From contig CP024912.1 of assembly GCA_002813895.1 (NCBI GenBank), positions 310,001-374,000 of the forward strand: a stretch of 64,000 bases of DNA. The letters run 5' to 3'. The notes beneath the pieces are model-generated. The model was not told where the DNA came from, ran no database searches, and worked only from the letters and a program-made list of their open reading frames with translations. A program made the position numbers and the translations under genes. The stretch's first letter is position 1; each line of letters starts with the position of its first letter. This stretch comes from Cyanobacterium sp. HL-69. GTDB lineage: Bacteria > Cyanobacteriota > Cyanobacteriia > Cyanobacteriales > Cyanobacteriaceae. Below are positions 26,176-35,461 of this stretch, one piece after another.

Positions 26176-27627
26176 TTGATGTCAATTTTTAATGATGATA
26201 GATATTGGAATAAAACTTATCAGTTTATAAAAAAAAACTATCAAAGGGGGGATATAATAATCGCTCCGCATCCCTTTGAAAAAGAATTTAAGAATACTAT
26301 TATTTATTCAGAAACTGATACTTTTGATATTCATGATGCTCAATGGGTTGTACTCCACAAAGGTATGACCAATGAGCTAGAGATAACTTTGGTACATAAG
26401 GCCCTGAAACAACTATCCGCTGTATTTGCCAACGAAGTTTTCGTGGTATTGACCAGCCATAACAATATACGTACTTTGAAAGTAGGTGACATACACTTAG
26501 AACCTCTATTAGTAGAATTCCTTGACAAAACTTCAGACAAAATTTATCGAGTGGACTCTCAAAAAAAATCTTTAATTCAAAAAATTAGACAAAATCAAGA
26601 CTTAAAAGAATTTTTATCAAGTTTATTACATCCTGTCATTAAAGGTAAACCAAACGTAGACGAACTATACATAACATTACGTGAAGCAAAAGCAATTCAA
26701 TTAAATGTAAAAAATCTAGGCTATCTTTTGGCTACTGAAATGTACGAGCGTCAACAAAGTAATAGTATCCCCGCCAATAAAAGAAAAGTAGATTTAAAAT
26801 CAAAACTTACTACTCAAGAAGATATAGAGAGCGATTGGGTGAAATATTGGTGTCAATGTTTACATATGCGGCCCATATACCATCGTAAAGTTTGGGAATT
26901 ATGTTACGTGACTCAAGCCATTTATGAAAATATGGGGGATGATTTTCCCAAAAAAGGATTAGGATTTGGCTGTGGGGAAGAACCTTTAGCCTCGTTTTTT
27001 GCCTCATGGGGACATACTGTCACAGTTACCGACTTACATCCAGAGAAAGTAAAGGGACTAGGTTGGGATGAAACAGCACAACACACAGATAGTTTAGATA
27101 AAGCTTATCGTCCAGATTTAGTTGACAGAGAAACTTTTGAAAAAAATGTCAGTTTACAATATGTCGATATGAATGAAATTCCTCGTTCTTTTGATAATCA
27201 ATATGATTATTGCTGGTCTGTGTGTGCCTTTGAACATCTAGGTTCAATTCAAAAAGGATTAGACTTTGTGAAAAATGCGATGAATGTTCTTAAACCGGGG
27301 GGAGTTGCCGTCCACACGACCGAATTTAATTACACTAATGAACCAGAAACTATAGATGATTGGGTAACGGTTATTTTTCAGCAGAGACATATAGAGCAAT
27401 TAACTAGAGAATTAACCGAAAATGGTTATGATGTTGCTCCATTGGATTTTAGTGTGGGTAATGGAGTTTTAGATAGATTCATTGATATTCCTCCCTACGT
27501 TACGGGAGAAGGATGGTTAAATCAAGAATCTTGGAAAGATATTAACCAAAGTGTCCATCTGAAATTATCTGTTGACGGTATCCCTTGTACTTGTATTGGT
27601 TTAATTATCCGTAAGCCTTTGCATTAA
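26176..27627 (+). CDS. SAM-dependent methyltransferase with a large unknown N-terminal region
   Basis: A 483-aa protein. The class I methyltransferase fold lies in the second half: motif I GFGCGEEP (about residue 263), acidic loop VTDLHPEKV, motif IV WSVCAFEHL and LKPGGVAVHTTEF. The first 240 residues (starting MSIFNDDRYWNKTYQFIKKNY) are not a family I recognise. Such two-part methyltransferases occur near polysaccharide and nonribosomal glycan genes, but there is none here. The gene is notably AT-rich in its 5' half and isolated, which is compatible with transfer. Substrate unknown. Confidence 0.8.
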   Translation: MMSIFNDDRYWNKTYQFIKKNYQRGDIIIAPHPFEKEFKNTIIYSETDTFDIHDAQWVVLHKGMTNELEITLVHKALKQLSAVFANEVFVVLTSHNNIRTLKVGDIHLEPLLVEFLDKTSDKIYRVDSQKKSLIQKIRQNQDLKEFLSSLLHPVIKGKPNVDELYITLREAKAIQLNVKNLGYLLATEMYERQQSNSIPANKRKVDLKSKLTTQEDIESDWVKYWCQCLHMRPIYHRKVWELCYVTQAIYENMGDDFPKKGLGFGCGEEPLASFFASWGHTVTVTDLHPEKVKGLGWDETAQHTDSLDKAYRPDLVDRETFEKNVSLQYVDMNEIPRSFDNQYDYCWSVCAFEHLGSIQKGLDFVKNAMNVLKPGGVAVHTTEFNYTNEPETIDDWVTVIFQQRHIEQLTRELTENGYDVAPLDFSVGNGVLDRFIDIPPYVTGEGWLNQESWKDINQSVHLKLSVDGIPCTCIGLIIRKPLH

Positions 27628-27715
27628 AATTGAATTATAAAAAGAAATAGACTATAATCAATTCTGTAAGGTTCTAAAACTTCCTTTGAGAACAAAAAAT
27701 ACAAATGTTTTGTAT

Positions 27716-27871
27716 TTAGTAGCCAATTGATTGAGTCCATAAAAATTTTGGAATCATCGTTAAAGTAAGGACTACATTGGCTAAAAAGTAATTAGAGCCT
27801 AAAGCGCCAATGACGAGAAATAATCTCTTAAAAGTGGGTGATACCCGCTTTTTTTGTTGCTTTCCACCCAT
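27716..27871 (-). CDS. Small basic single-pass membrane protein, 51 aa
   Basis: ATG (27869-27871) to TAA (27716-27718), product MGGKQQKKRVSPTFKRLF, a hydrophobic helix at about 17-38 (LFLVIGALGSNYFLANVVLTL) and the tail IPKFLWTQSIGY. The basic start and aromatic tail suggest an inner or thylakoid membrane protein with its N-terminus in the cytoplasm. It is divergent from rimP with 31 bases between the two starts. The 3' part of the plus strand looks like a terminator (AGTGGGTGATACCCGCT then T7), but that sequence is explained by the coding region. I do not recognise the family. Confidence 0.55.
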   Translation of the reverse strand: MGGKQQKKRVSPTFKRLFLVIGALGSNYFLANVVLTLTMIPKFLWTQSIGY

Positions 27872-27902
27872 TATCAACTAGATTTTAACGCTGATTTTCT
27901 TT

Positions 27903-28367
27903 ATGACCCATCCTTTGATACCACAAATCACAGAGTTAGCCAATCCCATTGCCGAAAAGCTCAATGTTGAGATAGCTGATATTGCTTTTCAAACGAACAA
28001 AAACCCTTCTTTGTTGAGGATAGATATTCGTAGTAAAGACGGAGACACCAGCCTCGATGACTGTGAAAAAATGAGCCGTTTGTTAGAAGAAGTATTAGAA
28101 GCAAAAGATATTATTGCCGAAGCCTATGCTCTGGAAGTCTCTAGCCCCGGTATTGCAGATGTGTTAACCACTGATCGGGAGTTTATTAGTTTTCAAGGTT
28201 TTCCTGTGATGGTAGAAACTCATACTTCCCACAAGAAAAAAACTCAATTTCAGGGAACTCTTCATAGTAGGGATGAGGATTTTATTTCTCTTAATTGTAA
28301 GGGACGCATTGTGAAAATTCCTCGAGAATTGGTTCAACAGGTGACATTGGAGAGTGCTACCGAATAG
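27903..28367 (+). CDS. rimP: Ribosome maturation factor RimP
   Basis: Assists maturation of the 30S subunit. The 154-aa protein has the family segment LLRIDIRSKDGDTSLDDCEKMSR and YALEVSSPGIADVL, followed by an Sm-like C-terminal domain. First gene of the conserved rimP-nusA-ylxR-infB cluster, 48 bases before nusA. Confidence 0.95.
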   Translation: MTHPLIPQITELANPIAEKLNVEIADIAFQTNKNPSLLRIDIRSKDGDTSLDDCEKMSRLLEEVLEAKDIIAEAYALEVSSPGIADVLTTDREFISFQGFPVMVETHTSHKKKTQFQGTLHSRDEDFISLNCKGRIVKIPRELVQQVTLESATE

Positions 28368-28415
28368 ATTTAAAATTCCCTATAAAAATTTCAGATCAAT
28401 TATTAATTAATATTT

Positions 28416-29636
28416 ATGAGTATTGTTCAATTACCCGGCCTAAGTTTTTTAATCGAAGAAATCAGTGAAAATCATAACCTCTCTCAAGGGGCTGTACAAG
28501 AAGCGCTAAGAGAAGCCTTATTTAAGGGTTATGAACGTTTTCGTCGTGCCAAGAATACCAATCCTGAACACAGTTTTGGGGAAGATTATTTTGCTAATTT
28601 CCGAGTGGAGTTAGATATTGATGATGAGGGATTTAGAGTTTTGGCTCTTAAAACCGTGGTAGAAAATGTGGAAAATCCAGATCATCAAATTCCCCTCGCT
28701 GAGGTGATGGAGGTTAATCAGGAGGCGAGAGTGGGGGATGAAATGGTGGTGGATGTTACTCCCGAACAGAAGGATTTTGGACGCATGGCGGCTATTCAAA
28801 CGAAGCAAGTTTTACAACAAAAATTGCGAGATCAACAAAGGTTGATGATTCAATCGGAGTTTAATGACTTGGAGGGTACAGTACTTCAGGCGAAGGTGCA
28901 AAGGTTTGAGCGTCAGTCAGTTATTATGACCATTCAAAGCGCCCATGGCAGACCAGAGGTGGAGGCGGAGTTGCCTCGCTCTCAGCAGGTGAATAGTGAT
29001 AATTATCGGGCTAATGCTACTTTTAAGGTTTATCTTAAGCAGGTGCGTGAGGGTTCCCAAAGAGGGCCTCAACTGATGGTATCCCGTGCGGATGCTGGAT
29101 TGGTAGTATATTTATTTGCCAATGAAGTGCCTGAAATTGAAGAGGAAATTGTCAGAATAGTGGCGATCGCCCGTGAAGCCAATCCCATGAGCCGATATGT
29201 GACCGCCAGAACAAAAATAGCTGTTGACAGCCTTGATAAAGACGTAGATCCCGTGGGTTCCTGTATCGGAGCAAGGGGTTCTCGTATTCAAGCCGTAGTC
29301 AACGAACTAAAAGGAGAAAAAATCGACGTAATCCGCTGGTCCCCTGACCCTGCTATCTACATTGCCAATGCCCTTAGCCCATCCCAAATTGACCTAGTGG
29401 AATTGCTAGATCCAGAAGAACGTCAAGCCATGGTAGTGGTGCCAGACAACCAACTTAGTCTCGCCATCGGTAAAGATGGGCAAAACGTCCGCCTTGCTGC
29501 CCGACTAACAGGATGGCGCATCGACATCAAATCAAAGAGTGACTACAAAAAAATGCAACAAGAACAAATAGATCCAGAATCAGAAATTGAACCTGAATCT
29601 GAGCCAGAAATAGTAAAATCCTCTGAAGAAGAATAA
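28416..29636 (+). CDS. nusA: Transcription termination/antitermination factor NusA
   Basis: RNA polymerase-associated factor that affects pausing, termination and antitermination. The 406-aa protein has an N-terminal RNAP-binding domain, an S1 domain (about 135-200) and two KH domains ([18 protein letters not shown] and [19 protein letters not shown]). It lacks the C-terminal acidic repeats of E. coli NusA and ends instead in a short Glu/Ser-rich tail, which is normal for cyanobacteria. Confidence 0.96.
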   Translation: MSIVQLPGLSFLIEEISENHNLSQGAVQEALREALFKGYERFRRAKNTNPEHSFGEDYFANFRVELDIDDEGFRVLALKTVVENVENPDHQIPLAEVMEVNQEARVGDEMVVDVTPEQKDFGRMAAIQTKQVLQQKLRDQQRLMIQSEFNDLEGTVLQAKVQRFERQSVIMTIQSAHGRPEVEAELPRSQQVNSDNYRANATFKVYLKQVREGSQRGPQLMVSRADAGLVVYLFANEVPEIEEEIVRIVAIAREANPMSRYVTARTKIAVDSLDKDVDPVGSCIGARGSRIQAVVNELKGEKIDVIRWSPDPAIYIANALSPSQIDLVELLDPEERQAMVVVPDNQLSLAIGKDGQNVRLAARLTGWRIDIKSKSDYKKMQQEQIDPESEIEPESEPEIVKSSEEE

Positions 29637-29749
29637 CACTTAAAAATACTGACACCATAGCAGTTTTATAATCTATAAAAAAGCCCATGTAACTGCCCTG
29701 ATGGGGAAAATATTAGTTTTCCCCTAGGATTGTAATTTTAAGAGGAAAA

Positions 29750-29995
29750 ATGCCCCCAAAAAACTATCGTCGTTGTGTAAGCTGTGGATTACTAGCCCCA
29801 AAAAATTATTTCTCTCAAGTGGTGAGAAATTTTCCCCACCATCAAATAACCATTAATGAGGGCATGGGTAGATCCGCTTATGTTTGTCCCACCCTAGAGT
29901 GTATTACCATTGCCCAGAAAAAAAAACGTCTAGGGAGAACCTTACGTACTTCCGTGGATCCAGAAATATATGACCAATTAAAAAGTAGATGTTAG
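29750..29995 (+). CDS. ylxR: YlxR (RnpM-type, DUF448) RNA-binding protein
   Basis: An 81-aa basic protein with the family start YRRCVSCGLLAPKNYF and GRSAYVCPTLEC. YlxR homologues bind RNA, and in Bacillus modulate RNase P. It lies between nusA and infB as in most bacteria, preceded by AAGAGGAAA as a ribosome binding site. Confidence 0.92.
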   Translation: MPPKNYRRCVSCGLLAPKNYFSQVVRNFPHHQITINEGMGRSAYVCPTLECITIAQKKKRLGRTLRTSVDPEIYDQLKSRC

Positions 29996-30168
29996 GGTAA
30001 AAAAACAAACAAATACACTCACTCAGTAGATAAATATTAAGAAAATGTAACATATATTTTTGTCACCTAAAAACCATGGAAACAACGAAGAAAACAAATC
30101 TCAATTAAAATAAAGAATAAACCAACATAAAATAAATTATAATATATTAGACTTAGGGCAATTTTTGG

Positions 30169-33100
30169 ATGAAAAACGGAAAAATAAGAATATACGACTT
30201 ATCAAAAGAACTAGCATTAGAAAATAAAGACGTATTAGAAATATGTTCTCAATTATCGATAGATGTAAAAACTCATAGTAGTACCATATCTGAATCTCAA
30301 GCACAGAGTATCAAAGAAGCAGCAAAAAATTATCGTATGACATCGTCAAACCATAAGAAAGGGAAAAACCACGACCATCAAAAAAATAAAAATCAAGTGC
30401 CTGAATCCAAATCCCATAAACCGAAATTAGAAATTGTTGCCTTGTACAAAAAAAATCGTAGCGAAGAGCAAAACCCTGGACAACCTCAAGAAAGCCAAAA
30501 TGATACTCAGGATGCTCCTACTCTTTTAACTCCTCCTCGTCCTCAGCGCCCTTCAGCAGATCAAGGAAAATCAGAATCAGGGGAAAAACAAGAGAAATCA
30601 ACATCCCTCAGAAATCCTCCCCCAAGACCATCTTCCCCCAACGGCAATAGAAATAATGGGGAAGAAAAAAATGCCCCCAGACCAGAACTAAAAAGCCCCC
30701 CAGCACCCCCTAAATCTAGCTCGGATCAAGAGGAAAAATCCTCATCGGGTAAACCTCGCTCCGTGGCAAAATTAATGGATTCCATCGAAGGGGATAGAAA
30801 ACCAAAACCAAAAATTAAGGGTAAACCTTCACGGGGAGGAAAAACAAAACAAGATCAATCTCCTGATTTAGATACTCAAGAGAAAAAAGTAACTCCCCCC
30901 GTTGCAACCAAAGATGATGGTGAGAGGAAAACTCTGGGTCTGAAATCCCCCCCTAAACCCAAATTACAAAAACCCCCCGAACGTCCTGCGGCGGTAGAGC
31001 AAGAACCTGATTTGGACGAGGATATTGATAACACCTCCAATAATGAGGATGATTTTGATAATGAACCAGTATTACTAGAAAAACCAAAACGCACCAAACA
31101 AAAAGTCAAAAAACCTTTGGTTAAAGACTCTCCTGCGGTGTGGGAAGATGAAGATGATAGTGGAAAAGAAAATAAAAAAGCGGCTAAGAAACGTCGTTCT
31201 TTTGTCCTTGAAGATGAAGATGAAGATTTAATCGACTACCTTGATGATGATAATGAAGGGGAAAATCCTCTCAATTTGGCATTGGCTCGTCCGGATAAAC
31301 CTGCCAGTAAATCTCCTAAACCAGCCGATCGCATCAAGTCCCCCCGTCGTCAGAAACCCAAGCTAGATCGCTCGGACAACAGTTCTTCGAGCAAGTCTAA
31401 CGACAATAATAATAAAAAAGTAAAACAAGAAAAACAAGTTCCCGAAGAAATCGTCCTCAAAGAAAGTCTAACCCTGCGACAGTTAGCTGATAATCTTAAT
31501 ACCCCAGATACTGAAATTATTAAAATGCTCTTCTTTAAGGGTATTGCGGTTAATATCACCGAAACCCTTGACCTCGAAATTGCCAAAATGGTGGCTGAGG
31601 AGTTGGGCGTAACGGTAATTACGGAAGAAGAAAAAGCCAGTGCTACCAAGACTGAAATGTTGGCCGAGACTGATTTAGATAAATTGATTACTCGTCCCCC
31701 TGTGGTGACAATCATGGGTCACGTTGACCATGGTAAAACTACTCTCCTTGATTCAATCCGTAATACCAAGGTAGTACAAGGGGAAGCTGGAGGTATTACC
31801 CAGCACATTGGTGCTTACCATGTAGATGTGGAACATGAAGGAACTACCCAGCAAATTGTATTTTTAGATACTCCTGGTCACGAAGCCTTCACCGCCATGA
31901 GGGCAAGGGGAGCAAAAGTTACTGACATTGCTATCCTTGTGGTAGCGGCTGATGATGGGGTTCGTCCTCAAACCAGAGAAGCTATTAGTCACGCTAAAGC
32001 GGCGAAGGTTCCCATTGTAGTGGCTATTAATAAGATTGATAAGCCAGAGGCTAATGCTGACCGAGTCAAGCAGGAATTGAGCGAATTAGAGTTAGTTCCT
32101 GAGGATTGGGGCGGTGATACGGTAATGGTGCCTGTGAGTGCTTTAAATGGTCAAAATCTCGATACTTTACTAGAGATGATTGTCTTGGTATCAGAAGTGG
32201 AAGATTTATCCGCTAACCCCGATCGCCCCGCCAAAGGTACAGTGATTGAAGCCCATTTAGACAGAGCCAGAGGCCCTGTAGCTACCCTATTGGTTCAAAA
32301 TGGTACCCTAAGGGTTGGAGATGTGTTTGTAGCTGGTTCTGTGGCTGGTAAAATCCGTGCCATGATCGATGACCGTGGAGATAAAGTAGAAGCGGCCAGT
32401 CCTTCTTTTGCGGTGGAGGTACTCGGTTTAAATGAAGTTCCTCAAGCAGGGGATGAGTTTGATGTTTATCCTAGTGAAAAAGAAGCAAGGGCGATCGCAG
32501 AAGGTCGTGCCGAAGAAGATAGAACCAGCCGTTTACAACAGGCTTTATCCTCTCGTCGGGTAACCCTCAGCACCCTTTCTGCTCAAGCACAACAAGGGGA
32601 ACTCAAAGAATTGAACATTATCCTCAAAGCCGACGTACAAGGCTCCATCGAGGCAATTCTCGGTTCACTGAAACAACTACCTCAAAAAGAAGTTCAAATC
32701 CGTGTACTCCTTTCTAGCGCTGGGGAAATTACTGAAACAGATGTCGATTTAGCCGCGGCCAGTGGTGCCGTAGTTGTTGGTTTTAATACCACCCTCGCTC
32801 CTAACGCCCGTCAAGCCGCTGAACAAGAAGGGGTGGACATTCGAGAATACAACGTAATCTATAAATTATTAGATGAAATTGAGGGTGCCATGGAAGGTTT
32901 ACTAGATCCTGAAGAGGTAGAAGAAGCCCTAGGAAAAGCGGAAGTCCGTGCTGTCTTCCCTGTGGGTAAAGGCGCTGTGGCAGGTTGTTATGTTCTATCT
33001 GGTAAGGTAGTTCGTAATCGCTTTATCAGAGTATTACGTAATGGAGAGATTGTTTATAACGGTAATCTCGACTCCTTACGCCGTGTGAAAGATGATGTTA

Positions 33101-33219
33101 AAGAAGTGGCATCGGGATTTGAATGCGGTATTAGTATCAATAAATTTGGTAACTGGAAAGAAAAAGACATCATTGAGGCTTATGAAATGGTTTTCAAACG
33201 TCGTACTCTTTCTCAATAA
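30169..33219 (+). CDS. infB: Translation initiation factor IF-2
   Basis: GTPase that places fMet-tRNA on the 30S subunit and promotes subunit joining. The 1016-aa protein starts with an IF2_N domain ([19 protein letters not shown]), continues with a long Pro/Lys/Asp/Ser-rich linker (about 65-420), then a second IF2_N domain, the G domain (GHVDHGKT at 517-524, [15 protein letters not shown]), and domains II-IV. The long disordered linker is typical of cyanobacterial IF-2. A strong terminator follows at 33241. Confidence 0.96.
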   Translation: MKNGKIRIYDLSKELALENKDVLEICSQLSIDVKTHSSTISESQAQSIKEAAKNYRMTSSNHKKGKNHDHQKNKNQVPESKSHKPKLEIVALYKKNRSEEQNPGQPQESQNDTQDAPTLLTPPRPQRPSADQGKSESGEKQEKSTSLRNPPPRPSSPNGNRNNGEEKNAPRPELKSPPAPPKSSSDQEEKSSSGKPRSVAKLMDSIEGDRKPKPKIKGKPSRGGKTKQDQSPDLDTQEKKVTPPVATKDDGERKTLGLKSPPKPKLQKPPERPAAVEQEPDLDEDIDNTSNNEDDFDNEPVLLEKPKRTKQKVKKPLVKDSPAVWEDEDDSGKENKKAAKKRRSFVLEDEDEDLIDYLDDDNEGENPLNLALARPDKPASKSPKPADRIKSPRRQKPKLDRSDNSSSSKSNDNNNKKVKQEKQVPEEIVLKESLTLRQLADNLNTPDTEIIKMLFFKGIAVNITETLDLEIAKMVAEELGVTVITEEEKASATKTEMLAETDLDKLITRPPVVTIMGHVDHGKTTLLDSIRNTKVVQGEAGGITQHIGAYHVDVEHEGTTQQIVFLDTPGHEAFTAMRARGAKVTDIAILVVAADDGVRPQTREAISHAKAAKVPIVVAINKIDKPEANADRVKQELSELELVPEDWGGDTVMVPVSALNGQNLDTLLEMIVLVSEVEDLSANPDRPAKGTVIEAHLDRARGPVATLLVQNGTLRVGDVFVAGSVAGKIRAMIDDRGDKVEAASPSFAVEVLGLNEVPQAGDEFDVYPSEKEARAIAEGRAEEDRTSRLQQALSSRRVTLSTLSAQAQQGELKELNIILKADVQGSIEAILGSLKQLPQKEVQIRVLLSSAGEITETDVDLAAASGAVVVGFNTTLAPNARQAAEQEGVDIREYNVIYKLLDEIEGAMEGLLDPEEVEEALGKAEVRAVFPVGKGAVAGCYVLSGKVVRNRFIRVLRNGEIVYNGNLDSLRRVKDDVKEVASGFECGISINKFGNWKEKDIIEAYEMVFKRRTLSQ

Positions 33220-33240
33220 TTAAATTGACATAATTTTAAG

Positions 33241-33264
33241 GGGCAGATTGTCTGCCCTTTTTTT
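33241..33264 (+). terminator. infB terminator
   Basis: GGGCAGA / TCTGCCC perfect 7-bp stem with a 3-base loop, followed by seven T. It closes the rimP-nusA-ylxR-infB operon 22 bases after infB. Confidence 0.85.
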
Positions 33265-33290
33265 GTTTTTAAATTTTCTTAATTTTATCC

Positions 33291-33473
33291 ATGTCTTTAA
33301 AAGGAAAGCCGTGTCAGAAATGTAATCACATCGTAGAAATTCGTTATCGTATTCAATGGGATAGCAGTGGTAAGTGGTATCAAGTTTGTCTAAACTGTTG
33401 GCAAAAAGTATCACAAAATAATCCCCAGTATCGTTATGGGGGTACTTGGAAGGCGAAAAAAAAGCGATCTTGA
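33291..33473 (+). CDS. Small zinc-ribbon-like protein, 60 aa
   Basis: A 60-aa basic protein with two Cys pairs, Cys8-x2-Cys11 (PCQKC) and Cys33-x2-Cys36 (VCLNC), spaced as in zinc ribbons, and a Lys/Arg tail (KAKKKRS). Probably binds zinc and perhaps RNA; no characterised family comes to mind. It starts 27 bases after the infB terminator hairpin, so it may be read by read-through or from its own promoter. It is followed by ndhM. Confidence 0.75.
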   Translation: MSLKGKPCQKCNHIVEIRYRIQWDSSGKWYQVCLNCWQKVSQNNPQYRYGGTWKAKKKRS

Positions 33474-33565
33474 TTGAATTGACAATTAACGATGGACAAT
33501 TGACAATGGATAATGAAAAGAATCCATTAAAATTAAGACTAAATAACTGTTAATAATTTAACCCT

Positions 33566-33928
33566 ATGATAATTAAAGCAACCACCAGACACATTAGAAT
33601 TTACTCAGCAGAGGTAAAAAATAATGAGCTAGTACCTTCAGAGAAGGTTTTAACCTTAGATGTTGATCCAGATAATGAATTTAACTGGGATGAAGTGACT
33701 TTACAAAAAGTATATCGCAAGTTTGATGACTTAGTAGAAAGTTATAGCGGAGAAGATTTGACGGACTATAACCTTCGTCGTATTGGCTCTGATTTAGAAC
33801 ATTTAATCCGTGACTTGTTGACCAAAGGGGAGATTAGTTATAACCTCGATGCAAGGGTTCTTAATTATAGTATGGGTTTACCCCGTGTGGATGCTCCCGA
33901 AGCCGATGGAAAGTATCAATTATCTTAG
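33566..33928 (+). CDS. ndhM: NAD(P)H-quinone oxidoreductase subunit M (NdhM)
   Basis: A peripheral subunit of the photosynthetic NDH-1 complex, specific to cyanobacteria and chloroplasts, needed for assembly of the hydrophilic arm in respiration and cyclic electron flow. The 120-aa protein matches the family nearly along its length: TTRHIRIYSAEVKNNELVPS, LTLDVDPDNEFNW and RRIGSDLEHLIR. No membrane segment. ATG start at 33566. Confidence 0.95.
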   Translation: MIIKATTRHIRIYSAEVKNNELVPSEKVLTLDVDPDNEFNWDEVTLQKVYRKFDDLVESYSGEDLTDYNLRRIGSDLEHLIRDLLTKGEISYNLDARVLNYSMGLPRVDAPEADGKYQLS

Positions 33929-34065
33929 TTAGGTATTAGCTATGGGGTAATGAGTAAGAAAATATTATGGTATCTAGTTCTAATAACTCTTCCACTAAAG
34001 AACTTATTCATAAATTTTTTGCATAAAAAAAGAAGGCAGACTGTTTGCCTCCTTCTGAGATAAAA

Positions 34066-34106
34066 CAAGGGGCTTGTTACCCCTTGCCTAACGCCCAAGG
34101 GCGTTA
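34066..34106 (-). terminator. Tandem hairpins after rplL
   Basis: Two hairpins just downstream of the minus-strand rplL stop: TAACGCCC-AA-GGGCGTTA (34089-34106) and CAAGGGG/CCCCTTG (34066-34086), the latter followed on the minus strand by TTTTATC. A third hairpin with a T7 run lies at about 34024-34057. Together they form a strong end to the rplJL transcript. Confidence 0.7.
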
Positions 34107-34113
34107 ACATAAA

Positions 34114-34494
34114 TTATTTGATAGATGCTTTAGCACCAGCTTCTTCCAACTGTTTCTTGATAGCTTCAGCATCTTCTTTGCTAGTAGCTTCTTTGATAGC
34201 TTTAGGAGCAGATTCTACTAACTCTTTGCTTTCTTTTAAGCCTAAACCAGTGATACCACGAACGACTTTAAGAACAGCCATTTTAGCATCACCGAAACTT
34301 TCGAGAACCACATCAAATTCGGTTTTTTCTTCAGCTTCTTCAGCGGCGGCAGCGGGAGCAGCCATCATCATTCCACCGACAGGAGCAGCGGCACTTACAC
34401 CAAATACTTCTTCGATTTGTTTAACTAACTCAGAAGCCTCTAAAAGACTTAGGGTTTTTAATTCTTCAACAATATTTGCTACTTTATCAGACAT
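34114..34494 (-). CDS. rplL: 50S ribosomal protein L7/L12
   Basis: A 126-aa stalk protein. N-terminal dimer domain ([20 protein letters not shown]), Ala-rich hinge, and the conserved C-terminal domain (EKTEFDVVL...[18 protein letters not shown]). The ATG at 34494 is preferred over an upstream TTG (34506), because the GGAG motif lies 13 bases before the ATG but only 2 before the TTG. It is cotranscribed with rplJ, 60 bases upstream. Confidence 0.97.
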   Translation of the reverse strand: MSDKVANIVEELKTLSLLEASELVKQIEEVFGVSAAAPVGGMMMAAPAAAAEEAEEKTEFDVVLESFGDAKMAVLKVVRGITGLGLKESKELVESAPKAIKEATSKEDAEAIKKQLEEAGAKASIK

Positions 34495-34554
34495 GATTAA
34501 ATTCAATCTCCTATTTTTGTTTAATTAGAAAAAATACAGTCACAAGGGTAAAAC

Positions 34555-35100
34555 CTAGGCCGCTTCTTCTTGTTGTGATTTAACAGCATCCACCGCACGA
34601 GCCAAGGAACTAGGTACTTCGTTAATGCTACGAGCGATTTTCGCAGTAATAGCATTGATAGAACCAGCAATTTGACCGATGAGTTCTTCTTTGGTGGGTA
34701 AGTCAGCGAGGGCTTTTACTTGCTCTTTGGTAAGGGCTTTGCCTTCCATCACTCCGCCACGACATTCGCTTTTTTTGCGATCTTTGAGGAATGCTTGGTA
34801 GGCTTTTACAGTACCGCCGAGGTTTTCTGCGTCAGCTAGAATAAAAGCGGAAGAACCACTGAGAAATTCGTTCATGGGTTCCCAAGTTGCGTCTCCTTCG
34901 ATGGCTTTGCTCATTAAAGTGTTTTTGGTCACTTTACAGCTTCCGCCTTGTTCTCTTAGGCGATTACGCAAATCGCTAATGTCAGCTACACTAAGCCCTT
35001 GATAATCGATGACTAATGCTAGTTGGGATTCAGCGAGCAAGCCTTTAATATCGGCTACCTCTTTCTTTTTGCTTTCAAGGGATTTAGATATTGTTCTCAC
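34555..35100 (-). CDS. rplJ: 50S ribosomal protein L10
   Basis: A 181-aa protein that anchors the L7/L12 stalk to 23S rRNA. Recognised by LALVIDYQGLSVADISDLRNRLR and CKVTKNTLMSKAIEG. The only standard start is GTG at 35100: an in-frame TAG lies five codons upstream, and no ATG follows before the core. AGGAGG overlaps this GTG rather than sitting 6-9 bases before it, so the real start may be slightly downstream or the spacing is unusual. Confidence 0.93.
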   Translation of the reverse strand: MRTISKSLESKKKEVADIKGLLAESQLALVIDYQGLSVADISDLRNRLREQGGSCKVTKNTLMSKAIEGDATWEPMNEFLSGSSAFILADAENLGGTVKAYQAFLKDRKKSECRGGVMEGKALTKEQVKALADLPTKEELIGQIAGSINAITAKIARSINEVPSSLARAVDAVKSQQEEAA

Positions 35101-35461
35101 CTCCTGAGGTGTCTAATTTTTGTGGCTTTGACAATGGTTGAGTTTTAACCCTAGAATTGTCACACACCAACTTAAAATAAAAAACCCTTACTATTTCTAG
35201 CCGGGTTTTTGGTTGATGATTTTTGAGATAATTTTTAATATAGTTGGTTTAATTCTTGGTATTGAATTTCACCTTTTATAAGTATCTGCATCAACCTAGG
35301 CAGGGATTTTAAGCATTTTTGCTCCTGCTGTCTTCGGCTTTGGCCAAATTAATATAATATTTTGACTTTCCAACATACTATGTTAACGAAGATTATATTT
35401 TAAGTCAATAGCTTGTGAAAAGATTTTGATTTACCGTAATAATATTTTTTGGCTGTTTTCA
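35101..35461 (-). promoter_or_regulatory. rplJ leader region with possible attenuator hairpin
   Basis: The gap between the hybrid-kinase gene and rplJ. On the minus strand AAAACCC and GGGTTTT flank a 15-base loop (about 35180-35211) and are followed by T6, an intrinsic-terminator shape 80-110 bases before rplJ. It may be the terminator of the upstream kinase gene or an L10-type autoregulatory leader; sequence alone cannot decide. No ORF seen. Confidence 0.4.

Noticed and set aside
27831-27857. Terminator-like hairpin upstream of rimP (AGTGGGTGATACCCGCT then T7)
   Set aside because: It lies inside the 51-aa minus-strand ORF and no plus-strand transcript ends there; the stem is short. Kept only as a remark.
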